Positions 5,629 through 11,850 of a DNA stretch of 11,850 nt are shown here, piece after piece. Origin of the DNA: Anaerolineae bacterium (lineage in GTDB: Bacteria; Chloroflexota; Anaerolineae; JAFGEY01). The notes under the pieces are model-generated. The model ran no database searches. It was not told the DNA's origin and worked only from the letters and a program-made list of their open reading frames with translations. Position 1 is the stretch's first letter; the number at the start of each line of letters is the position of its first letter. The DNA is taken from contig JAFGEY010000085.1 of assembly GCA_016931365.1 (NCBI GenBank), positions 1 to 11,850 of the forward strand, in the 5' to 3' direction. The position numbers were made by a program, and so were the translations under genes.

Positions 5629-6396
5629 ATGAGCATCCTGGATTTGTTCAAACTCGACGGCAAAACGGCGCTCGTCACCGGCTGCCGGCGCGGCATCGGG
5701 CGGGCGTTCGCCGAAGCGCTGGCCGAAGCCGGGGCCGACATTGTCGGCGTGAGCGCGACGCTGGAGCCGGGCAGCGAGATCGAGCAAGCGGTCACAGCGC
5801 TGGGGCGCACGTTCAAGGGCTACGCCTGCGATTTTGCCGACCGTAAAGCATTGTATCGTTTCATTGAGCGGGTCAAACAAGACGTTCCCAAAATCGACAT
5901 CCTGATCAACAACGCGGGCACCATCCTGCGCAAGCCTGCCGCCGAGCACCCCGACGACTATTGGGACACCGTAATCGAGGTCAACTTGAACGCCCAGTTT
6001 ATCCTGGCCCGCGAGTTCGGCAAAGAGATGGTCGCGCGCGGCTATGGCAAGATCGTCTTTACGGCCTCGCTGCTCACCTTTCAGGGCGGGATCACCATAC
6101 CCGGCTATGCGGCAAGCAAGGGCGGCATCGGCCAATTGACGATGGCCTTGTCCAATGAGTGGGCCGGCAAGGGCGTCAACGTCAACGCCATCGCGCCCGG
6201 CTACATCGCCACCGACAACACTGCCGCACTGCGCGCTAACGAGGTTCGCAACCGGCAGATTTTGGAGCGCATCCCGGCCGGCCGCTGGGGCACGCCGGAC
6301 GATCTCAAGGGCGCGGTGGTCTTTTTAGCTTCCGACGCAGCCAGTTACGTCAATGGTGAAATCCTCACCGTCGACGGGGGCTGGATGGGACGCTAA
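5629..6396 (+). CDS. kduD: KduD-like 2-dehydro-3-deoxy-D-gluconate 5-dehydrogenase (SDR)
   Basis: A 255-residue classical short-chain dehydrogenase. The cofactor loop TGCRRGIG is at 17-24, NNAG at 94-97, and the catalytic tetrad is Asn119, Ser147, Tyr160 and Lys164 (YAASK). The C-terminal half carries the block typical of KduD: LLTFQGGITIPGYAASKGG, NEWAGKGVNVNAIAPGYIATDNTAALRANE, RIPAGRWGTPDDL, and the ending VDGGWMGR. KduD interconverts 2,5-diketo-3-deoxygluconate and 2-keto-3-deoxygluconate in pectin and uronate breakdown. Gluconate 5-dehydrogenases are close relatives and a real alternative. GGGAGG just upstream lies inside the end of the preceding gene, whose TAG is immediately before this ATG, implying coupled translation. 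Confidence 0.87.
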   Translation: MSILDLFKLDGKTALVTGCRRGIGRAFAEALAEAGADIVGVSATLEPGSEIEQAVTALGRTFKGYACDFADRKALYRFIERVKQDVPKIDILINNAGTILRKPAAEHPDDYWDTVIEVNLNAQFILAREFGKEMVARGYGKIVFTASLLTFQGGITIPGYAASKGGIGQLTMALSNEWAGKGVNVNAIAPGYIATDNTAALRANEVRNRQILERIPAGRWGTPDDLKGAVVFLASDAASYVNGEILTVDGGWMGR

Positions 6397-7332
6397 ATGA
6401 AAGCCGTCCTGGCCTTGGGTGCGCACCCGTCGCTGGAGCGAACCATCCTCATCCCAGGATTTCAAGCCGGACAGGCATTTCGCGTCCAGGACAGCCTGAC
6501 CATGGCCGGCAGCAAGGGCTTTAATTTCGCCCGCGCCCTGCACGCGATGGGCCACACAGCGACGGTGGTTACGCCTTTGGCCGGGCACACCGGCCAATAC
6601 GTGGCCGACCTCGCCGCTGAAGAAAGGCTGGACTGCGCGGCAGTGTGGGTGCCGGGCCAGACCCGGCAAATCGTGAACGTCATCGATCCCGACAACGGGC
6701 GCTATACCGAGTTGATCGAAAATGGGCCAACCATCGGGGCGACGGAATGGGAAGCGATTCGCGCCTGTGTCCAGGCTCATTTGGACAATGCCGCCTACCT
6801 GGTGGTATGCGGCAGCCTCTTGCCGGGCACACCGGTCAAAGCACTGCGGCAGGTGATCGAAATGGCGGATCGCGCGGGCGTGCCCGTGGTGCTGGACACC
6901 TATGGACTGCCGCTAAAATACGCCATTTCTTGCCATTCTACGCTGCTCAAGATCAATGGGCGCGAAGCCGGCGACCTGCTGGGACGGCCTTCCATTCAAA
7001 CGCAGCAAGAAGCCATTCAGGCCGCAGCCGAGATCAGACGGCTGGGGCCGCAGGCGGTGATCATTACCCTGGGCGCGTTGGGCGCCGGCGGGATCGACGC
7101 GGCAGGCACAGTTTTCGGCTGGCAAGCGTCGCACATCGAGCGGGGATGCGCCATTGGCAGTGGCGACGCGATGCTGGGTGCATTGATCGCCCGCTGGCGA
7201 GAGGGCGCGTCGTTGAGCGAAGCCACGCGCTGGGGCGTGGCAATCGGAGCGGCCAACATACTCACGTTGGGCGCGGCGCATTTTGATCGACGAGATGCAG
7301 ACCGACTCTATACACAAACCACCGCTTGGTAA
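6397..7332 (+). CDS. PfkB-family sugar kinase (FruK/LacC-like)
   Basis: A 311-residue ribokinase-superfamily kinase. Motif 1 is AGSKGFNFARAL (37-48), a variant of the GGKGxNxA block. GSLLPGTP (139-146) corresponds to GSLPPGxP. The NxxE magnesium motif is Asn187-Glu190 (KINGRE). The anion-hole/catalytic motif GSGDAMLGA (254-262) supplies catalytic base Asp257. These blocks fit the 1-phosphofructokinase/tagatose-6-phosphate kinase branch better than typical 2-keto-3-deoxygluconate kinase. The neighbouring KduD-like gene, however, would make a ketodeoxy-sugar acid a sensible substrate. The variant first block (Ser39, Phe42) may reflect a changed substrate. ATG directly follows the KduD stop (TAAATG), so it is translated from the same mRNA. 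No aldolase follows in the window. Confidence 0.82.
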   Translation: MKAVLALGAHPSLERTILIPGFQAGQAFRVQDSLTMAGSKGFNFARALHAMGHTATVVTPLAGHTGQYVADLAAEERLDCAAVWVPGQTRQIVNVIDPDNGRYTELIENGPTIGATEWEAIRACVQAHLDNAAYLVVCGSLLPGTPVKALRQVIEMADRAGVPVVLDTYGLPLKYAISCHSTLLKINGREAGDLLGRPSIQTQQEAIQAAAEIRRLGPQAVIITLGALGAGGIDAAGTVFGWQASHIERGCAIGSGDAMLGALIARWREGASLSEATRWGVAIGAANILTLGAAHFDRRDADRLYTQTTAW

Positions 7333-7354
7333 AAGACATCAAACCACAACCACG

Positions 7355-7383
7355 TTGAGTTATTTCTCGTACTCCAGTACAAT
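7355..7383 (+). promoter_or_regulatory. Candidate sigma-70 promoter 1 of the ABC operon
   Basis: TTGAGT (7355-7360) and TACAAT (7378-7383) are separated by 17 bp. Transcription would start near 7390, about 110 nt upstream of the ATPase start. Confidence 0.55.
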
Positions 7384-7405
7384 GCCCAGTCTGTCCAGTT
7401 GGGCG

Positions 7406-7434
7406 ATGACAGGTCAGCTTTTTCATGATAGAAT
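7406..7434 (+). promoter_or_regulatory. Candidate sigma-70 promoter 2 of the ABC operon
   Basis: ATGACA (7406-7411) and TAGAAT (7429-7434) are also separated by 17 bp, each with one mismatch to consensus. The start would fall near 7441, about 60 nt before the ATPase start. Two well-formed promoters in tandem suggest regulated or graded expression. Confidence 0.55.
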
Positions 7435-7487
7435 GATCGTGCAAGTGTAGGTCTCGCTTACAGCGTGACGAAATAACCACCCTATTT

Positions 7488-7493
7488 GGGAGA
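7488..7493 (+). promoter_or_regulatory. Ribosome binding site that fixes the ATPase start at 7503
   Basis: GGGAGA lies nine bases before ATG 7503 but directly abuts ATG 7494, which is too close for initiation. The downstream ATG (MSQATV...) is therefore chosen. Confidence 0.65.
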
Positions 7494-7502
7494 ATGATAC
7501 CA

Positions 7503-8438
7503 ATGTCACAAGCAACTGTAACCGTCTCACATGTCAGCAAATCTTTTGGCGCAGTGCGCGCCGTCGACGATGTCTCGTTCAAAGTCTTCCCCGGCGAAAT
7601 CCTCGGCCTGCTCGGTCCCAACGGCGCCGGCAAGACGACCACCATCCGCATCATGCTCGACATTTTCCGGTCCGACGGCGGCAACGTCGCCGTGTTTGGC
7701 GGCACATTGGACGAAGCGGCCAAGCACCGCATCGGCTACATGCCCGAAGAGCGCGGCCTGTACAAGGATCAAAAGTTGGAACCGACGCTGCTCTTTCTGG
7801 CCACGCTCAAAGGGCTGAGCCAGGCCGAAGCGCACACGCGGCTGGGCGAATGGCTCAAGCGGCTTGACCTGTTCGACCATCGCCACAAGAAAATCCAGGA
7901 ATTGAGCAAGGGCATGCAGCAAAAAGCGCAGGTCATCGCCACCCTGCTGCACGAACCAGACCTGGTTATCGTCGACGAGCCATTTGCTGGCCTCGACCCG
8001 GTGAACACGCGCCTGATCAAGACGATCATCGAGGAACAGCGCGCGGCCGGCAAGACGATCATCATGTCCACCCACCAGATGTACCAGGTCGAAGCACTGT
8101 GCAGCCGCATCGTGCTGATCAACAAAGGACGCACGGTGCTGTACGGCCAGGTCGACGAGATCAAGCGCCAGTTTTCGGGCAACGCTGTCGTGGTCGAGGG
8201 CCAGGGCAACATGGAAAACATCCCCGGCGTGATCGAGGTGCGGCGCGAAAACGGCGGCGCATTTCATATGCCGCTGGCGCCGGGAGTCAGCCCGCAAGAC
8301 GTGTTTCGCGCCCTGGCCCAACGCGACGTAAAAATCGAGCGCTTCGAGATCGCTGAGCCGTCGCTGGACGACATTTTCATCAATGTGGTCGGCGCACCGG
8401 TGGACGACCAAACAGCCGAGGAGCAGGGCGATGCGTAA
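7503..8438 (+). CDS. ABC exporter ATP-binding protein (NatA-like)
   Basis: A 311-residue ABC ATPase that energises the two permeases encoded next to it. Walker A is GPNGAGKT (38-45), the signature LSKGMQQ (134-140), Walker B LVIVDEP (154-160) with catalytic Glu159, and the switch His191 (STHQM). Where many ABC proteins have a Q-loop glutamine, this one reads GYMPEERGLY (78-87), characteristic of the NatA group. A C-terminal extension of about 85 residues ends FEIAEPSLDDIFINVVG, usual in this group. NatAB-type systems export Na+, and relatives export drugs, peptides or lipids. The substrate cannot be deduced. The gene starts the operon behind two promoters and overlaps the next gene by 8 nt. 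Confidence 0.92.
   Translation: MSQATVTVSHVSKSFGAVRAVDDVSFKVFPGEILGLLGPNGAGKTTTIRIMLDIFRSDGGNVAVFGGTLDEAAKHRIGYMPEERGLYKDQKLEPTLLFLATLKGLSQAEAHTRLGEWLKRLDLFDHRHKKIQELSKGMQQKAQVIATLLHEPDLVIVDEPFAGLDPVNTRLIKTIIEEQRAAGKTIIMSTHQMYQVEALCSRIVLINKGRTVLYGQVDEIKRQFSGNAVVVEGQGNMENIPGVIEVRRENGGAFHMPLAPGVSPQDVFRALAQRDVKIERFEIAEPSLDDIFINVVGAPVDDQTAEEQGDA
8418..8423 (+). promoter_or_regulatory. Ribosome binding site that fixes the first permease start at 8431
   Basis: GAGGAG inside the end of the ATPase gene sits seven bases before ATG 8431. The longer frame from 8383 has no such site and would add an implausible polar leader. Confidence 0.7.
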
Positions 8439-9642
8439 ACTGTGGCTCGTCGCCAGATACGAATATCTCAAAGAAGCACGCAAAAAATCGTTCATTTTGA
8501 CTACGCTAGGTATCCCGCTGTTGATCGTCGTGGTCATGGCGGTCAGTATTTACGTTGCCATACGCAACACCGACCAGCGCCCGCTGGGCTACGTCGATCA
8601 ATCCGGACTGTTGGCCGGGGCGGTTATGCCCCGCCTCGATTCCGGCGAGGAGATGATCGAGTTGCGCGCTTTTGACGATCAAGCGAGCGCCCGGAAGGCA
8701 CTGGAAGCGGGCCAGGTTCAGGCCTTTTATGTCATGCCCGCCGACTATATGCAGACTCGCAGCGTGCAGCTCTACTTTTGGGACAAATCGCCCAGCGACG
8801 CAGCGCGCTCTGATTTTCGCCGCTTTTTGCGCGCCAACCTGGCTGCGCCCCTGCCCGACGAAATTGGCACGCGGGTGCAGGAAGGGGTGACACTGACCGT
8901 GCGCTCGCTCGACGGCAAGCGTGAGTTCAGCGAAAGCCGCTTTATCAACCTGATTCTGCCCTTTGCGGCCGGGTTCTTTCTCTTTTTTGCCGTCATGAGC
9001 ACCAGCGGACAAATGCTGCAAGCGGTGGCCGACGAAAAAGAAAACCGCACCGTCGAGGTGCTGATCACCTCGCTGTCGCCAGAGCAGATCATCGCCGGCA
9101 AGGCGTTGGGCACGGTGGGCCTGGCCTTTACCCAGCTGGCGTTGTGGACGCTGACTATCGTGATCGGCTTGCTGGTCGGCGCACAGTTTTGGGACGCGTT
9201 GGCCGCCGCCGAGGTTCCATGGGAGTTTTTGCTGGTGGTGGCGCTCTTTTTCATCCCTGCCTTTGTGCTCATCGTCGGGGTAATGACCGCCATCGGCGCG
9301 TCGGTATCCGAAGTGCGCCAGGGACAGCAAATTGCAGGTATTGTCAACTTGATCTTTATCGCACCGTTCTTTTTCAGCGCGCTTGTCTTTGCCCGGCCCA
9401 ACAGCGCGGTGCTGGTGGCGCTGACCCTGTTTCCTACCACCTCGTTTCTCACTGTCGCCCTGCGCTGGTCGATGACGGTCATTCCGTGGTGGCAGTTGGT
9501 CACAAGCTGGCTGATCCTGATCGGTTCGGCAGCGTTCAGCATTTGGTCTGCCGCAAGAGTCTTTCGCTTTGGGATGCTGCAATACGGCCAAAAACTCGAT
9601 CCACGCAATTTGTTCAAGGCAATTAGAGCAAGTAACAAATAG
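8431..9642 (+). CDS. ABC-2 type exporter permease 1 (NatB-like)
   Basis: A 403-residue integral membrane protein. One N-terminal helix (about 21-43) is followed by an extracytoplasmic domain of roughly 125 residues (45-170). Five or so further helices follow, near 172-192, 226-251, 265-290, 302-321 and 325-345, with a last one at about 357-377. The cytoplasmic coupling segment DEKENRTVEVLITSLSPEQIIAGKALG (201-227) is the hallmark of the NatB/ABC-2 group and should contact the ATPase. The start overlaps the ATPase stop by 8 nt, so translation is coupled. A perfect hairpin (9634-9658) begins at its last codons, just before the next gene. With a paralogous permease downstream, the transporter is probably an ATPase dimer with a heterodimer of the two permeases. 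Confidence 0.88.
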   Translation: MRKLWLVARYEYLKEARKKSFILTTLGIPLLIVVVMAVSIYVAIRNTDQRPLGYVDQSGLLAGAVMPRLDSGEEMIELRAFDDQASARKALEAGQVQAFYVMPADYMQTRSVQLYFWDKSPSDAARSDFRRFLRANLAAPLPDEIGTRVQEGVTLTVRSLDGKREFSESRFINLILPFAAGFFLFFAVMSTSGQMLQAVADEKENRTVEVLITSLSPEQIIAGKALGTVGLAFTQLALWTLTIVIGLLVGAQFWDALAAAEVPWEFLLVVALFFIPAFVLIVGVMTAIGASVSEVRQGQQIAGIVNLIFIAPFFFSALVFARPNSAVLVALTLFPTTSFLTVALRWSMTVIPWWQLVTSWLILIGSAAFSIWSAARVFRFGMLQYGQKLDPRNLFKAIRASNK

Positions 9643-9658
9643 CAGATTGCTATTTGTT
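9634..9658 (+). other. Intercistronic hairpin between the two permeases
   Basis: AACAAATAGCA (9634-9644), a three-base loop GAT, then the exact reverse complement TGCTATTTGTT (9648-9658). It includes the stop codon TAG (9640-9642) and ends three bases before the next Shine-Dalgarno AGGAG (9662-9666). The stem is AT-rich and has no proper T-tract, so it is not a strong terminator. A role in mRNA stability or in tuning translation of the second permease is more likely. Confidence 0.7.
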
Positions 9659-9676
9659 TATAGGAGTTAATCCACG

Positions 9677-10906
9677 ATGCGTAACATCTTAATTGTCGTC
9701 AAAAACGAAATCCTGACCATGCTCGGCAAGCCATCGTTCTGGATCATGACCTTTATTTTTCCGCTGCTGATCCTGGGCCTGAACGTCGGCACACAGATGG
9801 TGGCCGAAAAGGCGTTTGAGCAAGAGACCGCGCCGGGCGAGACGGGCGCGAACGGCGCGCAACTCATCGGCTATGTGGATGGAGCCGGGCTGGTCAAGAC
9901 GGTGCCGCCGGAACTGGCATCCTTTCTGCGCGCTTTTCCCGATCAAGCCGCAGCCCAGGCGGCGCTCAAGGCCGGCGAACTGCGCCAGTATTACGTGGTA
10001 CCCGCCGATTTTGTCGAAACCGGCGACTTGACCCTAGTAGACGCCGAATTTTCACCCCTGCGCAACGCCGAGGGCTCGTGGCTGTTCGAATATGTCCTCA
10101 ACCTCAACCTGGTCGGCGACCCGGCTCTGACCAACACCCTGCTCGATCCGACCTGGTCGGTGGAGCAGTTTGGGCTGGCCCCGCAGCTAGAAACGCAGTT
10201 GGGTGGCCAACTGGCCTACGTGGTACCGTATGCGATCTTGTTTATTTTCTTTTTTGCGCTCACCATGAGCAGTGGTTTTATGATGCAAAGCGTAAGCAAG
10301 GAAAAGGAAAACCGCGTCGCCGAAGTGCTGCTGCTCAGCCTGCGCCCGCGCGAGCTGATGCTGGGCAAAATTCTCGGTTTGGGCATCATCGCCCTGTTCC
10401 AGATGGGCGCGTGGATGGGCGGCTCGTTGATCTTTTTGGATCGCGGCAAAGAGCTGATCGAAGGACTGTCGCAGATCGAACTGCCGCCCGGATTCCTGGC
10501 CTGGGGACTGGCTTACTTTGTGCTCGGCTATCTGCTCTACGCCTCGGCCATGGGGGCGGTGGGCGCACTGGCTCCCAGCGCGCGCGAGGGCGGGCAGGTG
10601 ACGTTCATGATCATGCTGCCCTTGATGATTCCGCTGTGGTTCAACGCCGTGTTTGCCCAGGAGCCGAACGGAAACGCAGTCATGTTTTTGAGTCTGTTCC
10701 CGCTCACCTCATCCATCTCGATGATCACGCGGATGGCGGCGACCCATGTGCCGATCTGGCAGCCGCTCGTCGGGCTGCTGCTCCTGGCTGGAACGGCTTA
10801 TCTGTTCATCTTGCTTGCGGCTCGCCTCTTCCGCGCCGACACGCTGCTTTCCGGGCTGGCGCTCAACTGGCAGCGCGTGCTCACGGAAATCCGGCACAAG
10901 GACTGA
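9677..10906 (+). CDS. ABC-2 type exporter permease 2 (NatB-like)
   Basis: A 409-residue integral membrane protein with the same plan as the preceding permease. It has an N-terminal helix (about 20-40), an extracytoplasmic domain of about 135 residues (45-178), then helices near 180-203, 228-252, 272-297, 307-328 and 362-383. The coupling segment SKEKENRVAEVLLLSLRPRELMLGKILG (207-234) aligns with that of permease 1, showing that the two are paralogues. The extracytoplasmic domains differ clearly in sequence, so they probably occupy different positions in a heterodimer. AGGAG at 9662-9666 lies ten bases before ATG. The gene closes the operon and is followed by the terminator at 10977-11010. Confidence 0.88.
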   Translation: MRNILIVVKNEILTMLGKPSFWIMTFIFPLLILGLNVGTQMVAEKAFEQETAPGETGANGAQLIGYVDGAGLVKTVPPELASFLRAFPDQAAAQAALKAGELRQYYVVPADFVETGDLTLVDAEFSPLRNAEGSWLFEYVLNLNLVGDPALTNTLLDPTWSVEQFGLAPQLETQLGGQLAYVVPYAILFIFFFALTMSSGFMMQSVSKEKENRVAEVLLLSLRPRELMLGKILGLGIIALFQMGAWMGGSLIFLDRGKELIEGLSQIELPPGFLAWGLAYFVLGYLLYASAMGAVGALAPSAREGGQVTFMIMLPLMIPLWFNAVFAQEPNGNAVMFLSLFPLTSSISMITRMAATHVPIWQPLVGLLLLAGTAYLFILLAARLFRADTLLSGLALNWQRVLTEIRHKD

Positions 10907-10976
10907 AACAAGCGGACGCAGCCTCCATACTGCGCGCATGATCGCCGTGTGCAAAAACACACCCGGATGCAGGATC

Positions 10977-11010
10977 AAAAAAAGCCGTCCGGTCGACCGG
11001 ACGGCTTTTT
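10977..11010. terminator. Bidirectional intrinsic terminator between convergent genes
   Basis: A perfect 22-bp palindrome (GCCGTCCGGTC/GACCGGACGGC, 10984-11005) has seven A's before it and five T's after it. It can stop the ABC operon on the plus strand and the cold-shock gene on the minus strand. Confidence 0.93.
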
Positions 11011-11031
11011 CGCTTGTTTATCTAGATGGGC

Positions 11032-11238
11032 TTACAGGGGCACAACTTCGCTGGCCTGCAAACCCTTCTCCCCCTCTTCGACGGCAAACTCGACTTGCTG
11101 ACCTTCTTTCAGGGTGTGGAACCCCTCCATCTGAATAGCGCTGAAATGCACAAATACGTCATCCGTGCCCTCGCGCTCGATGAACCCGTAGCCCTTGGCT
11201 GCATTGAACCACTTGACAGTTCCGACTTCTCGTTCCAT
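11032..11238 (-). CDS. CspA-family cold-shock protein
   Basis: A 68-residue OB-fold protein, standard length for the family, that binds single-stranded nucleic acid and acts as an RNA chaperone. RNP1 is KGYGFI (15-20) and RNP2 is VFVHF (28-32). The aromatic residues W10, F11, Y17, F19, F29 and F32 needed for base stacking are all present. The C-terminal half ([29 protein letters not shown]) is typical. A purine-rich GTAGGA element lies just upstream of ATG, at a short spacing. It is transcribed alone from a near-consensus promoter through a leader of about 120 nt. The leader contains a terminator-like hairpin, and transcription ends at the bidirectional terminator. Long structured leaders are common for this family, so control is probably at the RNA level. 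Confidence 0.97.
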   Translation of the reverse strand: MEREVGTVKWFNAAKGYGFIEREGTDDVFVHFSAIQMEGFHTLKEGQQVEFAVEEGEKGLQASEVVPL

Positions 11239-11292
11239 TTCTTCCTACTTTCTGTAAAAAATTTTTGCGTGCTGCTTCACTTGTGCGCAAGC

Positions 11293-11324
11293 AAAAAGGC
11301 CCGGACGAATTCGTCCCGGCCTTT
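11293..11324 (-). terminator. Terminator-like hairpin in the cold-shock leader (possible attenuator)
   Basis: On the minus strand, AAAGGCC-G-GGACGAA pairs with TTCGTCC-G-GGCCTTT (11324-11295) with a single mismatch. A run of five T's follows (11297-11293). It lies after the promoter at 11368-11395 and about 55 nt before the cold-shock ATG. Stopping transcripts of the upstream gene is the alternative role. Confidence 0.75.
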
Positions 11325-11345
11325 ATAGGTCACACTCCATGGAAG

Positions 11346-11366
11346 CTGCATCGTCCTACGATGCAG
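11346..11366. promoter_or_regulatory. Operator-like palindrome at the cold-shock transcription start
   Basis: CTGCATCGT and ACGATGCAG are perfect inverted 9-mers separated by three bases. The dyad begins two bases downstream of the -10 box and covers the expected start site near 11361. A repressor site is one reading; a 5'-end stem in the mRNA is another. Confidence 0.65.
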
Positions 11367-11367
11367 A

Positions 11368-11395
11368 ATTATAGCCAATTCATCGCTTCTGTCAA
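11368..11395 (-). promoter_or_regulatory. Near-consensus sigma-70 promoter of the cold-shock gene
   Basis: On the minus strand TTGACA (11395-11390) and TATAAT (11373-11368) are both exact consensus hexamers, 16 bp apart. The -35 box contains the TGA stop codon of the upstream gene (11394-11392). Confidence 0.9.
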
Positions 11396-11850
11396 ATCGC
11401 CGCCAAAGCCGCCAGCATGGTCTGGATGACCTCAAGTGGCTGGTTGACGGCAATCACCCACTCGCACGATGTGTCAGCTTGGGCGGCGGTCTCCTGCACG
11501 CCGATCATAAATCCCCCCATAACCTGGTAGAAATCAGCCAGCACCACCGCGCCATTCTTGCCAGATGGTGCGAGCAGGGTCAGGGATTGATCGCCTTTGT
11601 ATGCGCGCGCCCACGGATCGACCAGGTTGGCCTGGCTGATAAAGGGCTTGGGCACGCGATTACGCGTCCAGGCTTGCGTGCCGCCCGGCGCTTGCAGCAC
11701 GGTCTCCTCCATCGCCCCTTGCAGCAGCAGGTTGAGAAAGAAACCGCCCACCCACTCGATCCGGCGCGGCGTGAGGTTGCAGTGCGTCAGTTTCAGGCGC
11801 ACCAGCTCGGAACCGGGCAGGGTCAAATACTGCAACACAAACCGCTGCCC
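11392..11850 (-). CDS. 3' part of an unidentified gene (truncated by window edge)
   Basis: The frame is open from the window edge to TGA at 11394-11392, giving at least 152 residues of the C-terminus. It is soluble, mixed alpha/beta in appearance, with segments such as LVRLKLTHCNLTPRRIEWVGGFFLNLLLQG near its start and LADFYQVMGGFMIGVQETA later. No catalytic motif or transmembrane helix is recognised and I cannot name a family. Good GC-rich codon use and the lack of alternative long frames support it as real. The cold-shock promoter overlaps its stop codon, and the leader hairpin may also terminate its transcript. Confidence 0.65.
   Translation of the reverse strand, partial: GQRFVLQYLTLPGSELVRLKLTHCNLTPRRIEWVGGFFLNLLLQGAMEETVLQAPGGTQAWTRNRVPKPFISQANLVDPWARAYKGDQSLTLLAPSGKNGAVVLADFYQVMGGFMIGVQETAAQADTSCEWVIAVNQPLEVIQTMLAALAAI

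Noticed and set aside
4513..6135. 540-codon minus-strand open frame opposite the dehydrogenase and KduD genes
   Set aside because: It is an antisense shadow of GC-rich genes: composition is skewed to Asp, Arg, Ala and Gly with no domain, and the plus-strand genes in the same place are unmistakable.
7494..7502. Earlier ATG for the ABC ATPase
   Set aside because: The only ribosome site directly abuts it; the ATG at 7503 has correct spacing and the expected family N-terminus.
8383..8430. Earlier ATG for permease 1
   Set aside because: It would overlap the ATPase gene by 56 nt and add a polar leader before the normal N-terminal helix; ATG 8431 has a strong ribosome site.
8506..9591. 361-codon minus-strand frame opposite permease 1
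   Set aside because: Low-complexity, His/Gln/Arg-rich antisense translation of a membrane protein gene; no ribosome site or motif.
10947..10962. GTGTG/CACAC hairpin before the bidirectional terminator
   Set aside because: Only five base pairs around an A-rich loop; too weak to claim beside the strong terminator that follows.

Overview
The window is one contiguous piece of a GC-rich bacterial chromosome. The genes are tightly packed, carry clear Shine-Dalgarno sites and use sigma-70-type promoters. Gene content (a GPH-family symporter, a KduD sugar-acid cassette, a NatA-like ABC exporter with two permeases, a short CspA-type cold-shock protein, and a bacterial dual-specificity phosphatase with a CGAGISRS loop) would fit Chloroflexota of the Anaerolineae/Caldilineae kind. 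That assignment is inferred from family resemblance only and is not proven here.

Layout. 1-81: last codons of an unidentified gene. 80-280: a compact non-coding element with three nested pairs of inverted arms, bounded by a 10-bp direct repeat. It looks like a MITE that supplied a new stop codon to the upstream gene. 316-1437: GNAT-fold acyltransferase. 1527-3044: GPH/MelB-type sugar symporter. 3067-3753: an unusual protein with a histidine-kinase dimerisation/phosphoacceptor (HisKA) domain fused directly to a cysteine-dependent dual-specificity phosphatase, with no kinase ATPase domain. 3804-3857 is a second, diverged copy of the symporter's 3' end. 3870-4605 is an AT-richer stretch of apparently decayed or orphan coding sequence. 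4606-7332: a three-gene operon of Zn-dependent dehydrogenase, KduD-like short-chain dehydrogenase and PfkB sugar kinase, with intergenic distances of 0 nt. 7503-10906: an ABC exporter operon (ATPase plus two ABC-2 permeases) behind two good promoters, closed by a strong bidirectional terminator. 11032-11395: a divergently oriented cold-shock gene with a near-consensus promoter, an operator-like palindrome at the transcription start and a terminator hairpin inside its leader. 11392-11850: 3' part of an unidentified minus-strand gene.

How it fits together. The symporter and the dehydrogenase/KduD/kinase operon make sense as uptake and oxidation of a sugar acid or uronide. They are now separated by the lower-GC stretch 3045-4605, which carries the HisKA-phosphatase gene and a repeated symporter tail, so an insertion or deletion event probably split an older locus. 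The ABC operon and cold-shock gene are independent units.

The most distinctive points are the HisKA-phosphatase fusion, the nested-palindrome element that redefines a gene's 3' end, and the layered leader of the cold-shock gene.
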